Below, in pieces: positions 14,407 to 22,147 of a stretch of 22,220 nucleotides of DNA; within the stretch, counting starts at the first letter, position 1, and every line of letters begins with the position of its first letter. Source of the stretch: Candidatus Treponema faecavium (lineage in GTDB: Bacteria; Spirochaetota; Spirochaetia; Treponematales; Treponemataceae); contig DXHG01000141.1 of assembly GCA_019113455.1 (NCBI GenBank), forward strand, positions 1 to 22,220, written 5' to 3'. The translations under genes and the position numbers were made by a program. The notes beneath the pieces are model-generated. The model saw nothing but the letters and a program-made list of their open reading frames with translations, searched no databases and was not told the DNA's origin.

Positions 14407-15396
14407 TTATTGCGTTATTCCGTGTGAGAGCCGCCAATCTGCGTACAGCGCCGCGCCGAGCATACCGGCTGCGTCTCCCAGCGCTGCCAGTACTATCCGG
14501 CAGCGCTCTCGGGGAATCGCAAGCGCGTGTGCGGCAACGATGCTGCGCGCCGGACCAAGAAGCCGTTCTCCGGCAGCAGCCATGCCGCCGCCGATGATAA
14601 TGAGCTCGGGGTTGTATAAGTTGATCACATTTACGAGTCCCCAGCCTAAAAGTTCTCCTGTTTCGCACATAGTGCTTTCGGCGGCTGCATCGTGCAGGTC
14701 ATAGGCCTGTGAAATCATGAGCGCTGTTATCTTTTCCGGATCACCCTGCACCCATTGTGCCACAACGCTTGACTGTCCGGCAGCGAGCTTTTCTTTGAAT
14801 GTGCGAACCATGCCGCGGGCGGAAACATAGCGCCCAAGGCAGCCGCTGCTTCCGCAGCTGCAGGGCCGCCCGTCATGAACCATGTGCATATGGCCGATTT
14901 CTCCGGCGCTTGCTGTTGCGCCGCACAGTACGTGCCCGTCGGCAATGACCGCGGCTCCAAGCCCTGTTCCCAGCGTAATCAGCACGATGTTTTGTTTGCC
15001 TTTTCCGGCCCCATACAGCCATTCGCCGTAGAGATTGACACGCACGTCATTGTCTATGAACACAGGCAGCGGTATGCGTTCCTGCAGCCAGCTGACAATG
15101 GGTACGTTTTTCCAGTGCGCGAAATTAGGAGAAAAGAGCGATACGCCGGCTGAACTGTCAAGCAGACCGGGAATACCCATACCGATGCAGGCAGTATCAG
15201 CAAGCGGTATACCGCTGAAATCGAAAACGTTTGTAATTTCGGCATGTATGCGCTCAAGTATATATTCCCATGCATCGTCAGACTGCACCGGTGCGCGCCG
15301 CTCATATATTTTTGTATAATCAGGTTTTCGATATACAGCAATTTTAAGATTGGTTCCCCCTAAGTCAACGCCGATACTGCAGTGTTTCTCCTGCAT
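14407..15396 (-). CDS. ROK-family sugar kinase (glucokinase-like)
   Basis: This is probably a cytosolic ATP-dependent hexokinase feeding glycolysis. The start chosen is the ATG at 15396, behind a GGGAGG Shine-Dalgarno; the upstream frame to 15600 is not coding. The product has 329 residues, usual for ROK kinases. It shows the phosphate loop GVDLGGTN (9-16), the catalytic region IDNDVRVN with Asp117 as likely base, the ATP/sugar segment LGTGLGAAV (142-150), and the ROK zinc cluster CSCGSSGC with Cys179, Cys181 and Cys186. After it, the usual GCLE reads GCLG, a small deviation. IIIGGGMA near the end matches the second glycine-rich ATP motif. There is no N-terminal helix-turn-helix, so it is a kinase rather than a ROK repressor. 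Substrate specificity (glucose, fructose or N-acetyl sugar) cannot be read from sequence. It is divergent from the transporter gene and convergent with greA. Confidence 0.9.
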   Translation of the reverse strand: MQEKHCSIGVDLGGTNLKIAVYRKPDYTKIYERRAPVQSDDAWEYILERIHAEITNVFDFSGIPLADTACIGMGIPGLLDSSAGVSLFSPNFAHWKNVPIVSWLQERIPLPVFIDNDVRVNLYGEWLYGAGKGKQNIVLITLGTGLGAAVIADGHVLCGATASAGEIGHMHMVHDGRPCSCGSSGCLGRYVSARGMVRTFKEKLAAGQSSVVAQWVQGDPEKITALMISQAYDLHDAAAESTMCETGELLGWGLVNVINLYNPELIIIGGGMAAAGERLLGPARSIVAAHALAIPRERCRIVLAALGDAAGMLGAALYADWRLSHGITQ

Positions 15397-15498
15397 AGCT
15401 GTGCCTCCCGATTCATATATGCACAGTGTGGTTCGAGTATACTGCAGCCGCTGCCGCAGAGCAACCTGCGCCAACGGCTCCTCGCGGGAAATCCGCGA

Positions 15499-15523
15499 AG
15501 AAAACAGTGCGCGTACACACGCA
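15499..15523 (+). repeat. Copy C of the diverged 27-bp intergenic motif
   Basis: It resembles 4549-4575 with two small gaps (shared AGAAA, GTG, GCGTACA and CGCA blocks). The preceding 15456-15470 also matches 4534-4547 (CGCAGAG and ACCTGCG), so the similarity may extend beyond the motif. It lies in the divergent ROK/NSS gap. Confidence 0.3.
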
Positions 15524-15666
15524 AAAAACACCGTGCACTGAACTGCAAATTGGGTCCTGCAGCATGCAGCGTAACCGCCGCCGTGGCGTTTATACGTCAT
15601 TTATTGCCTGTTTGTCCAAAATGTGATACAGTCTCCTGCGTATATTATATGAGAGGTGTGATAGTT

Positions 15667-17049
15667 ATGGAAAAACAAGCAGGGCGGGAAACGCTTGCAA
15701 GCAGGCTTGGCTTTATTCTGCTGTCGGCCGGCTGCGCAATCGGATTGGGCAATGTCTGGCGGTTCCCGTATATTACCGGCCAGTACGGCGGCGCGGCGTT
15801 CGTGCTGATTTACCTGGTGTGTCTGGTTATTCTGGGACTGCCGATTATGGTGATGGAGTTTGCAATCGGGCGGGCCTCGCGGCAGAATATCGGGTTATCG
15901 CTTCGCACGCTTGAACCTCCGGGAACAAAATGGCACGTGTACGGCCCGCTTGCCATCGTGGGCAACTATTTCCTGATGATGTTTTACACGACGGTTACCG
16001 GCTGGCTTTTTTCATATTTTGTGTATTCTGTCCGGGGAGACTTTGTCGGACGCGATACGGCCGGTGTTGCCGAAGTGTTTTCGTCGGTGCTTGCGGATCC
16101 CGTTCCGCAGATACTGTGGATGATAGCCGCCGTCGTTATCGGCTTTCTTGTCGTAGGGCGCGGTCTGCAAAGCGGTGTCGAAAAGATCAGCAAATGGATG
16201 ATGCTCTGCCTGTTTGCCATCATGCTCATTCTTGCGATACGTTCCATTATGCTTCCCGGTGCGCACGAAGGTCTTTCTTTTTATCTGCTACCTGACTTTA
16301 GTAAAATAGCCGGCGCCGGTCTGGGAGAAGTTCTCTTTGCCGCGATGGGCCAGTCGTTTTTCACGCTGAGCTTAGGCATCGGGGCGATGTCTATTTTTGG
16401 CTCCTATATCGGCAAAAAACAATCGCTGACAGGGGAATCGATACGGATAATCATCCTCGACACATCGGTTGCCATCATGAGCGGTCTGATTATCTTTCCG
16501 GCATGTTTTGCGTACGGCGTTCAGCCTGATTCAGGTCCGAGTCTGCTGTTTGTTACGATGCCCAACATTTTTAACCAGATGGCAGGCGGAAGAATCTGGG
16601 GCGGCTTGTTTTTTGTGTTCATGAGCTTTGCCGCGCTTACAACGCTGATAGCGGTATTTGAAAACATAACCAGTTACTGGATGGATGTGCATGGCTGGAG
16701 CCGCAAAAAAGCCTGCATCGTCAACGCCTGCGCCATTATTATCTTGTCTGTGCCGTGCGTGCTGGGCTTTAACCTCTGGTCCTCGTTTGAACCGTTCGGT
16801 CCCGGTACAGGCGTGCTTGATTTTGAAGACTTTATTGTAAGTACAACGCTTTTGCCGCTGGGCTCGCTGATATTCCTGTTTTTCTGTACGCAGAAAAAAG
16901 GCTGGGGCTGGAATAAGTTCCTGCAGGAAGCGGACGCAGGAGAAGGACTCAAGTATCCCGCGTGGGCGCGCTTCTATATTACCTGGATACTGCCGTGTAT
17001 CGTGCTTGTTATATTCGTTAAAGGATATATCGATATTTTCAGTAAATAA
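15667..17049 (+). CDS. Sodium-dependent amino-acid transporter (NSS family)
   Basis: This is an inner-membrane symporter using the Na+ gradient, most often for amino acids. The start is the ATG at 15667, supported by GAGAGGTG at 15651-15658; the frame's extension to 15382 runs through the ROK promoter region. The product has 460 residues with about 11 membrane helices, the size of bacterial NSS members such as MhsT. Helix 1 carries the family's unwound substrate/Na+-site motif GCAIGLGNVWRFPY (22-35), followed by the helix 2 segment GGAAFVLIYL. FTLSLGIGAMSIFGSY near 233 is the helix 6/7 region, and the SFAALTTLIAVFE run near 320 is helix 8, which typically carries Na+-site residues. The substrate is unknown. 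The small membrane protein 29 bases downstream is probably its partner. Confidence 0.93.
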   Translation: MEKQAGRETLASRLGFILLSAGCAIGLGNVWRFPYITGQYGGAAFVLIYLVCLVILGLPIMVMEFAIGRASRQNIGLSLRTLEPPGTKWHVYGPLAIVGNYFLMMFYTTVTGWLFSYFVYSVRGDFVGRDTAGVAEVFSSVLADPVPQILWMIAAVVIGFLVVGRGLQSGVEKISKWMMLCLFAIMLILAIRSIMLPGAHEGLSFYLLPDFSKIAGAGLGEVLFAAMGQSFFTLSLGIGAMSIFGSYIGKKQSLTGESIRIIILDTSVAIMSGLIIFPACFAYGVQPDSGPSLLFVTMPNIFNQMAGGRIWGGLFFVFMSFAALTTLIAVFENITSYWMDVHGWSRKKACIVNACAIIILSVPCVLGFNLWSSFEPFGPGTGVLDFEDFIVSTTLLPLGSLIFLFFCTQKKGWGWNKFLQEADAGEGLKYPAWARFYITWILPCIVLVIFVKGYIDIFSK

Positions 17050-17078
17050 CGGCACAGCCGTGCAAAAGGAAGGATATA

Positions 17079-17267
17079 ATGCGCATGTTTCGTATCGTGT
17101 TGGCGTGTGTTGCAGGTGCGGCGGTGATTGCGTTTGCGGTAACGAAAATTACCGGCTGCGATAGAACTATTGCGGCGCTGCTGCTTGCCGCTGCTGTTTG
17201 TCTTGCCACTGCTAATCTGGTGATGTCTATTCTGCGCTGGATACGGTCAAAAGAAAAGCCGCTGTAA
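17079..17267 (+). CDS. Small two-helix membrane protein, possible NSS small subunit
   Basis: The 62-residue protein has a good ribosome site (GGAAGG at 17068-17073) and starts 29 bases after the transporter stop, inside the same transcript. Two hydrophobic stretches are at about residues 5-22 and 33-50, separated by a short polar turn, with a basic C terminus (RWIRSKEKPL). Bacterial NSS genes are often followed by a tiny membrane gene; the described case is C. glutamicum MetS, needed for MetP transport. Those small subunits are usually shorter with one helix, so homology is not claimed. Position and topology suggest an analogous accessory subunit. Confidence 0.75.
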   Translation: MRMFRIVLACVAGAAVIAFAVTKITGCDRTIAALLLAAAVCLATANLVMSILRWIRSKEKPL

Positions 17268-17284
17268 CAGTGCTGCGGCAATAA

Positions 17285-17320
17285 AAAAACTCTGCGCGCC
17301 TGCCGCTGCAGAGTTTTTTT
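17285..17320 (+). terminator. Terminator of the NSS operon
   Basis: An 11-bp stem (17285-17295 with 17308-17318), loop of 12, with a run of seven T at 17314-17320 and A-rich left arm. It lies between this operon and the converging tRNA genes, and its symmetry would let it stop the tRNA transcript too. Confidence 0.9.
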
Positions 17321-17338
17321 ATCGTGATAAGAATTCTA

Positions 17339-17411
17339 TCGGGACGACAGGATTTGAACCTGCGATCTTCTGCTCCCAAAGCAGACGCCTTAGCCCCTAG
17401 GCTACGTCCCG
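17339..17411 (-). tRNA. tRNA-Pro (anticodon TGG)
   Basis: The minus-strand cloverleaf is complete. A 7-bp acceptor stem (CGGGACG with CGTCCCG), a D arm, an anticodon stem TCTGC/GCAGA around loop TTTGGGA, and a T arm with GGTTCAAATCC are all visible. The discriminator is A. The CCA end is not encoded. It follows tRNA-Arg by 6 bases and shares its promoter. Confidence 0.96.
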
Positions 17412-17417
17412 TGCGAG

Positions 17418-17491
17418 CGGGACCAGAGGGACTCGAACCCCCTACCTACTGCTTAGAAGGCAGTTGCTCTATCCAGATGAGCTATGATCCC
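17418..17491 (-). tRNA. tRNA-Arg (anticodon TCT)
   Basis: The acceptor stem is GGGATCA with TGGTCCC, containing one G-T pair. The anticodon stem ACTGC/GCAGT encloses loop CTTCTAA, giving anticodon TCT, which reads AGA/AGG. The T arm has GGTTCGAGTCC, and CCA is not encoded. It is the first gene of the two-tRNA transcript. Confidence 0.96.
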
Positions 17492-17506
17492 AAAATAACG
17501 AGCATT

Positions 17507-17535
17507 AGTATATCAGAATATATGACAAATGTCAA
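17507..17535 (-). promoter_or_regulatory. Promoter of the tRNA-Arg/tRNA-Pro pair
   Basis: On the minus strand a perfect TTGACA (17530-17535) is followed after 17 bases by TATACT (17507-17512), about 15 bases before the tRNA-Arg 5' end. This is the best sigma-70 type promoter in the window. Confidence 0.85.
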
Positions 17536-17742
17536 AAGAAACATATGGTATTGCTAATAACCTTCGTGTGCGTGCGTAGCGTCAAAAGCGCAGCAAACAG
17601 GCTGCCGTAAATACCGCCTCTGCGTTATTGCCTTGCTGCCCGTGAAAGTACAGCCCGCCCGCTTGCCCGTGCCGCGGACAAAGACTGTCCTGCAGACGGG
17701 TTTGCCATCCCCTGTGCTGTATGCAGTATGCCGCCGCACCCG

Positions 17743-19437
17743 CTACTGTGTGTTCAGTTTTTCTATCTGTTCGGAAAGCAGCGGTATCAGCTGTTTTTTG
17801 CGCGATACTATGTCGGTCAGTATGTATACAGCGTCTTCCTGTTTGGGAAAACCGATTACCTGCAGGAACTCCCTGTTTGCCGCAATTAAGAGCAGACTTG
17901 TAAGGCGCGTGATGTCCGTTACCATAAGCGCGCAGAACAGCGCCTTAAGATTGCCGCGCTCTGCTTCCAGCTCCCGCATAAATTCGTCTTTGCGGTGCAG
18001 CACTTCGTCCGTGCTGTTGACTTCTATCTGGCTTACGGTGAACACGTGCCCGCCTTCGTTATACTCTTTCATGTCCTGATGAATAAGCTCTGCCGCGGTT
18101 CTGCTGCCGATGCGGCTTGAGGCAGTCAGTATATCCTGTCCCAGTGTTTCGATATCCAGGTCTGTAATATTTGACAGATACCGCGCCGTTTCACGATCCT
18201 CGTCAGTCGTTGTCGCCGATTTCAGCACAAGCGTGTCGGAAAGTATGCCGCACAGCAGGATACTGGCAATCTCTTTGGGAATGGCAACGCGGTTTTGGCG
18301 GTAGAGATTTGTAACGATAGTGGATGTAGCGCCAACCGGCTTATTGATAAACGTAATAGGGTAGCGCGTGTCAAAACTGCCAAGCCGGTGATGGTCAAGC
18401 ACCTCGCGTATTTTATAGTTTTCGGCACCCTCAATCGCCTGGCTCATTTCGTTGTGATCAACAAGAATAATTTCAATATTGGCGTCATGCAGCAGGTCGC
18501 TTTCAGAAATAATGCCGAGCAGCGTGTTTGTGTCGTCAACGACCGGCAGGCATCTGCCCGGCGACGTCTGCAGCAGTGCGCGCACTTTGCGCAGCGTGTC
18601 GGTCGTCTTAACCGGCATCACCGTGCTGTCAGCAACCGCAGAAACCGGCACAGAATACAGTACGAGCGTTGTCGTTCCCGTCGTGTCAAACGGACTTACG
18701 AGAATAGACACGCCGTTTTTTTCGGCACGCGCGCGCAGCTCGCGGCTGGGCGTGTTTCCTGCTGTGATAATGAGCGCGCGCACGCCCGCATTTACGCAGT
18801 GTTCCTGCACCTCGGTGCGGTCCCCGGTTACGACGACGATATTTTCAGGCGGATATACCGAAAGCATTTTCTTAAACGACTCAAACTCGGAGGCAGCTGA
18901 AAGCACCGCGCACTTAAATGGCTTTTCTGCGTCGTGCACCACAACCGGCTGCGCACAAAGCGTGTCGGCAAGCAGGTCAATACTTGTAAGCGTTGCCGTC
19001 TGCTTTTGCGGATCAAGCACTTCGATAATGTTTTTGGCAAATGCGCTGTAATGCAGAAGCGAAAGATACTTGCCGTTCTTGTCCGTAACGGGCAGCACTT
19101 TTGTATACGTCTGTTCTATCTTTGCCGTAGCCCGCCAGAGCGACGAATGTTCCTCAACCGTTTCGCAGCCCTCGTGCATGTAATAGGCGACTTTCGGAAT
19201 AAGATCGGGAATATACTCCGGCACCGGCACCGAAAAACGGCTGAAAATATACTCCGTCTGCGGATTTGCCTTTCCGGCGCGCGCGGCGCGGTGCTCTGAA
19301 AACCCCTGCAGCTGCTTAAACCGCGCGTACGCAGCGGCGGAGACAATAGAATCGGTATCGGGATTCCGGTGCCCGATTACATACACAGTCTTTTTCTGAT
19401 TTTCTGTTTGTGTGTGCGGCATAGTATTTTCAGACAT
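17743..19437 (-). CDS. ppaC: Manganese-dependent family II inorganic pyrophosphatase with CBS-DRTGG regulatory insert
   Basis: This cytosolic enzyme hydrolyses pyrophosphate to phosphate, driving biosynthetic reactions forward. The 564-residue product is far longer than plain family II enzymes (about 310) because a regulatory insert of about 250 residues splits the DHH domain. The first catalytic motif is IGHRNPDTDS (His23, Asp27, Asp29). The insert holds CBS motifs on both sides (ALLQTSPGRCLPVVDDTNTLLGIIS is the second) and a DRTGG-like block (VVVTGDRTEV). Catalysis then resumes with VDHNE (Asp327) and LDHHR (Asp348), and the DHHA2 domain ends with SRKKQ (545-549), which binds substrate. In characterised CBS-pyrophosphatases, AMP and ADP inhibit and diadenosine polyphosphates can activate, so energy-state control is expected. 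The ATG at 19437 has an AAGAGGA ribosome site. It is divergent from the metal-resistance pair. Confidence 0.95.
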   Translation of the reverse strand: MSENTMPHTQTENQKKTVYVIGHRNPDTDSIVSAAAYARFKQLQGFSEHRAARAGKANPQTEYIFSRFSVPVPEYIPDLIPKVAYYMHEGCETVEEHSSLWRATAKIEQTYTKVLPVTDKNGKYLSLLHYSAFAKNIIEVLDPQKQTATLTSIDLLADTLCAQPVVVHDAEKPFKCAVLSAASEFESFKKMLSVYPPENIVVVTGDRTEVQEHCVNAGVRALIITAGNTPSRELRARAEKNGVSILVSPFDTTGTTTLVLYSVPVSAVADSTVMPVKTTDTLRKVRALLQTSPGRCLPVVDDTNTLLGIISESDLLHDANIEIILVDHNEMSQAIEGAENYKIREVLDHHRLGSFDTRYPITFINKPVGATSTIVTNLYRQNRVAIPKEIASILLCGILSDTLVLKSATTTDEDRETARYLSNITDLDIETLGQDILTASSRIGSRTAAELIHQDMKEYNEGGHVFTVSQIEVNSTDEVLHRKDEFMRELEAERGNLKALFCALMVTDITRLTSLLLIAANREFLQVIGFPKQEDAVYILTDIVSRKKQLIPLLSEQIEKLNTQ

Positions 19438-19536
19438 GATATTCCTCTTGTATTCTGTTATCAGTGTACTATTGATTTGCCCGTTTTACAAGGACAAAAT
19501 ACGCCGCACGCGGCGGCAGAAATCTTTCTTTTGCTC

Positions 19537-19584
19537 TTGCATAAAATAACCACCTTGCTATAATATATGAACAGATGTTCATAT
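19537..19584 (+). promoter_or_regulatory. Promoter and metal-sensor operator of the arsR/smtB-ATPase operon
   Basis: TATAAT at 19559-19564 is preceded after 16 bases by TTGCAT (19537-19542). Directly after the -10 lies a perfect 9-2-9 palindrome, ATATGAACA-GA-TGTTCATAT (19565-19584). It matches the TGAACA/TGTTCA core of known SmtB/CadC/CzrA operators. A bound repressor would cover the transcription start, and the sensor gene follows, so autoregulation is expected. Confidence 0.88.
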
Positions 19585-19613
19585 GAATGTAAATTATAAG
19601 CAAGGAGACTGCC

Positions 19614-19973
19614 ATGGACAATACAGAATATGAAAACAGCGGCGCTGACGGCGTGCTGCCGGATAAGTTTGCCGTTATCGCTGAAAAAATGCCCGATGAA
19701 GAAACGCTTTTTGATCTTGCAGAACTGTTCAAGATTTTCGGGGACTCAACGCGCATAAAAATCCTTTTTGCGCTGCTTGAATCGGAACTCTGCGTGGGCG
19801 ACATATCAAGCCTGCTCCGGATTACGCAGTCGGCAGTGTCGCACCAGCTGCGCATACTGAAAACAAACGGCCTTGTAAAGTACCGCAGAGAAGGCAAGGT
19901 GCTGATTTATTCGCTTTCGGATAATCACATAACGTCCATCCTGAGTCAGGGCATGGAACACGTAGAAGAGTAA
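19614..19973 (+). CDS. ArsR/SmtB-family metal-sensing repressor
   Basis: This is a dimeric winged-helix repressor that leaves DNA when it binds metal. It has 119 residues, usual for the family. The recognition helix region reads LRITQSAVSHQLRILK (68-83), followed by the wing GLVKYRREGKVLIYSL. The C-terminal alpha-5 metal site is complete: Asp103, His105, His116 and Glu119 with the same spacing as SmtB D104/H106/H117/E120, so zinc (or cobalt) sensing at the dimer interface is expected. The alpha-3 segment reads ELCVGD as in SmtB, with one Cys (Cys60) rather than the CVC of CadC, which argues against a Cd/Pb thiolate site. AAGGAG at 19602-19607 supports the ATG. It is followed 12 bases later by the exporter. 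Confidence 0.93.
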   Translation: MDNTEYENSGADGVLPDKFAVIAEKMPDEETLFDLAELFKIFGDSTRIKILFALLESELCVGDISSLLRITQSAVSHQLRILKTNGLVKYRREGKVLIYSLSDNHITSILSQGMEHVEE

Positions 19974-19985
19974 AGGAGAATGGAT

Positions 19986-22061
19986 ATGAGTCAGAAACAG
20001 ACCGAACACACCGCACGCGCCGCGGTTCTTGACGCGGACAGCGCATCGCACGCCTCATACGCACTCAGCGGCGAACCCCATACGCGTAACGCAGCGGGCT
20101 CCATTTCATGCGGCTGCTGCGTCTCGGAAGAAGATGCGCACGAGCACGGCGAAGAAAAAAGCCCCCTTGTGCGCATTATCATCAGTGCCGTGCTGTTTGC
20201 CGCAGGCATGGTTGTGCGCTCCGTGTTTGACGGAGCAGCAGGCGGCGCAGCGGCATATATGCCGCTTGCGTGCTTTGCCGCGTCATTTATTATTGCCGGT
20301 TATGACGTTATACTGCACGCGGCAAAAAATATCACGCGCGGCGTTATCTTTGACGAACACTTCCTTATGACTATTGCGAGTATCGGCGCGTTTGCAATCG
20401 GAGAGACGCCCGAGGCGGCGGCCGTTATGCTGTTTTATCAGATCGGCGAGGCGTTTCAGGATTATGCCGTCGAGCGTTCCCGCCGGTCTATTGCCGCGCT
20501 TTCTGCGCTGCGTCCCGACCATGCCGTAGTGCTGCGGAATGGCAAAGCAGAGACGGTAAAACCAGAAACCGTGCGCGTCGGAGAAATTATCCGCGTTTCT
20601 GCCGGAGAACGCGCGCCGCTTGACGGCGTCGTAACAAGCGGCCGTTCGTTTGTAGATACATCGGCGCTGACCGGAGAGCCGGTGCCGCGTGAAGTATCGG
20701 CCGGAACGGAAGTGCTTGCCGGAAGCATCTGCACCGACGGCGTGCTTGAGCTCCGCGTGCTGCGGGAGTACACGGAATCAGCGGTAGCGCGCATTGTAGA
20801 GCTCACTGAGCAGTCCGCACAGCGCAAAACGGTAACGGAACGGTTTATCACGCGGTTTGCGCGTGTGTACACGCCCGCCGTTACGATTGCCTCGCTGCTC
20901 CTTGCCGTGCTGCCGCCGCTTATTATTGGCGGCGGCTGGTACGACTGGATTGAGCGCGCGCTCACGTTCCTTGTTGTGTCGTGCCCCTGCGCGCTTGTTA
21001 TTTCTGTTCCGCTGGGATTTTTCGGCGGCATCGGCGCCGTTTCCCGCCGCGGCGTGCTTATCAAAGGCAGCGCTACGCTTGAAGCGCTCGCGCGTACTGA
21101 CACCGCGGTATTTGACAAAACGGGAACGCTCACCGAAGGCTCGTTTGCCGTTACGTCCGTGCACCCCGCACGCGGCGGCGGCCTCTCTGCCGCACAGCTT
21201 GCAGCGCTTGCCGCACACGCGGAGAAATACTCAGGCCATCCGGTATCTGTGTCGCTTCGCTCATACCACCACGACGAATGCTGCGGCCTTGTGCGCGTTG
21301 AGCAGTACCGCGAAGTATCCGGCAAAGGAATCAGCGCTGTTGTTGACGGCAGGCACGTGCTCGCCGGTACGGCGCGCTTCCTTGAAAGCGAAGGCATCGG
21401 CGGCATTGACCGCGCGTGCGCGGAGCGTGACGGCGGCACGGTTATCCATGTCGCATCCGACGGCGTGTACGCAGGACACATCAGCATTTCAGACGTAATA
21501 AAAGAAAACGCACGCAAGGCGATTCCTCTGCTGCGTACGTGCGGCGTGCGCAGCATCGTGATGCTTACCGGAGACAACAAAATCGCGGCGGAGCGTGTCG
21601 GAAAAGACCTGCAGCTTGACGCCGTGTACGCGGAACTGCTGCCGCAGGATAAAGTGCAGATAATAGAAGATTTGCTTGCGCAGACGGCACAGGCAAAGCG
21701 GCGCGGCACGGTGATTTTTACCGGCGACGGCATAAACGACGCGCCGGTGCTCGCGCGGGCTGACGCCGGCATCGCGATGGGCGCGCTCGGTTCAGACGCG
21801 GCAATAGAAGCCGCAGATGCGGTCGTGATGAATGACGACCCGTCGCGCATTGCAGATGCGATTATGCTTGCGCGGCGTACCGTGCGCGTTGTGATGGCGA
21901 ATATCGTGTTCGCGCTCGGCGTAAAAGCTGCCGTGCTCGTGCTCGGCGCGCTGGGCGCCGTCTCGCTGTGGGCAGCAGTGTTTGCCGATGTAGGCGTGAC
22001 GGTGCTCGCCGTGCTCAACAGCCTGCGCCTGCTGTATGTGAAGGCCGTACCGCAGGCATAA
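19986..22061 (+). CDS. zntA: P1B-type Zn2+/Cd2+/Pb2+-exporting ATPase
   Basis: This membrane pump uses ATP to export soft divalent metals. AAAGGAG at 19972-19978 gives 7-base spacing to the ATG at 19986; the in-frame ATG at 19980 is only one base from the GGAG and is rejected. The product has 691 residues. The intramembrane metal motif is SCPCALV (Cys333, Cys335), the phosphorylation site DKTGTLTEG (Asp377), the nucleotide-domain HP in SGHPVS (His418), and the hinge TGDGINDAP (Asp581). The last helices carry GVKAAVLVL and ADVGVTVLAVLNS, the Lys and Asp typical of the P1B-2 (Zn/Cd/Pb) group. There is no N-terminal HMA domain; instead residues 42-54 carry a compact CGCC...HEH cluster. A second HHDECC cluster (428-433) sits in the nucleotide-binding domain. 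It is co-transcribed with the sensor. Confidence 0.95.
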   Translation: MSQKQTEHTARAAVLDADSASHASYALSGEPHTRNAAGSISCGCCVSEEDAHEHGEEKSPLVRIIISAVLFAAGMVVRSVFDGAAGGAAAYMPLACFAASFIIAGYDVILHAAKNITRGVIFDEHFLMTIASIGAFAIGETPEAAAVMLFYQIGEAFQDYAVERSRRSIAALSALRPDHAVVLRNGKAETVKPETVRVGEIIRVSAGERAPLDGVVTSGRSFVDTSALTGEPVPREVSAGTEVLAGSICTDGVLELRVLREYTESAVARIVELTEQSAQRKTVTERFITRFARVYTPAVTIASLLLAVLPPLIIGGGWYDWIERALTFLVVSCPCALVISVPLGFFGGIGAVSRRGVLIKGSATLEALARTDTAVFDKTGTLTEGSFAVTSVHPARGGGLSAAQLAALAAHAEKYSGHPVSVSLRSYHHDECCGLVRVEQYREVSGKGISAVVDGRHVLAGTARFLESEGIGGIDRACAERDGGTVIHVASDGVYAGHISISDVIKENARKAIPLLRTCGVRSIVMLTGDNKIAAERVGKDLQLDAVYAELLPQDKVQIIEDLLAQTAQAKRRGTVIFTGDGINDAPVLARADAGIAMGALGSDAAIEAADAVVMNDDPSRIADAIMLARRTVRVVMANIVFALGVKAAVLVLGALGAVSLWAAVFADVGVTVLAVLNSLRLLYVKAVPQA

Positions 22062-22102
22062 CCCGCAGTACGTACTGTTTTGCCGCGGTACTGGAGAGGA
22101 AA

Positions 22103-22147
22103 GATCTCGCTTACTGCTTGGACTGCGTCCCCGCAGTAAGCGAGATC
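22103..22147. repeat. Perfect 15-bp inverted repeat after the ATPase gene
   Basis: 22103-22117 pairs perfectly with 22133-22147 around a 15-base loop. No T-run follows on either strand. It may end the metal-export transcript, or be part of a structured element continuing past the window edge. Confidence 0.55.

Noticed and set aside
17492..17742. Minus-strand frame of 61 codons right after ppaC
   Set aside because: No ribosome site, no recognisable protein; the interval holds the tRNA promoter and otherwise nothing clear.
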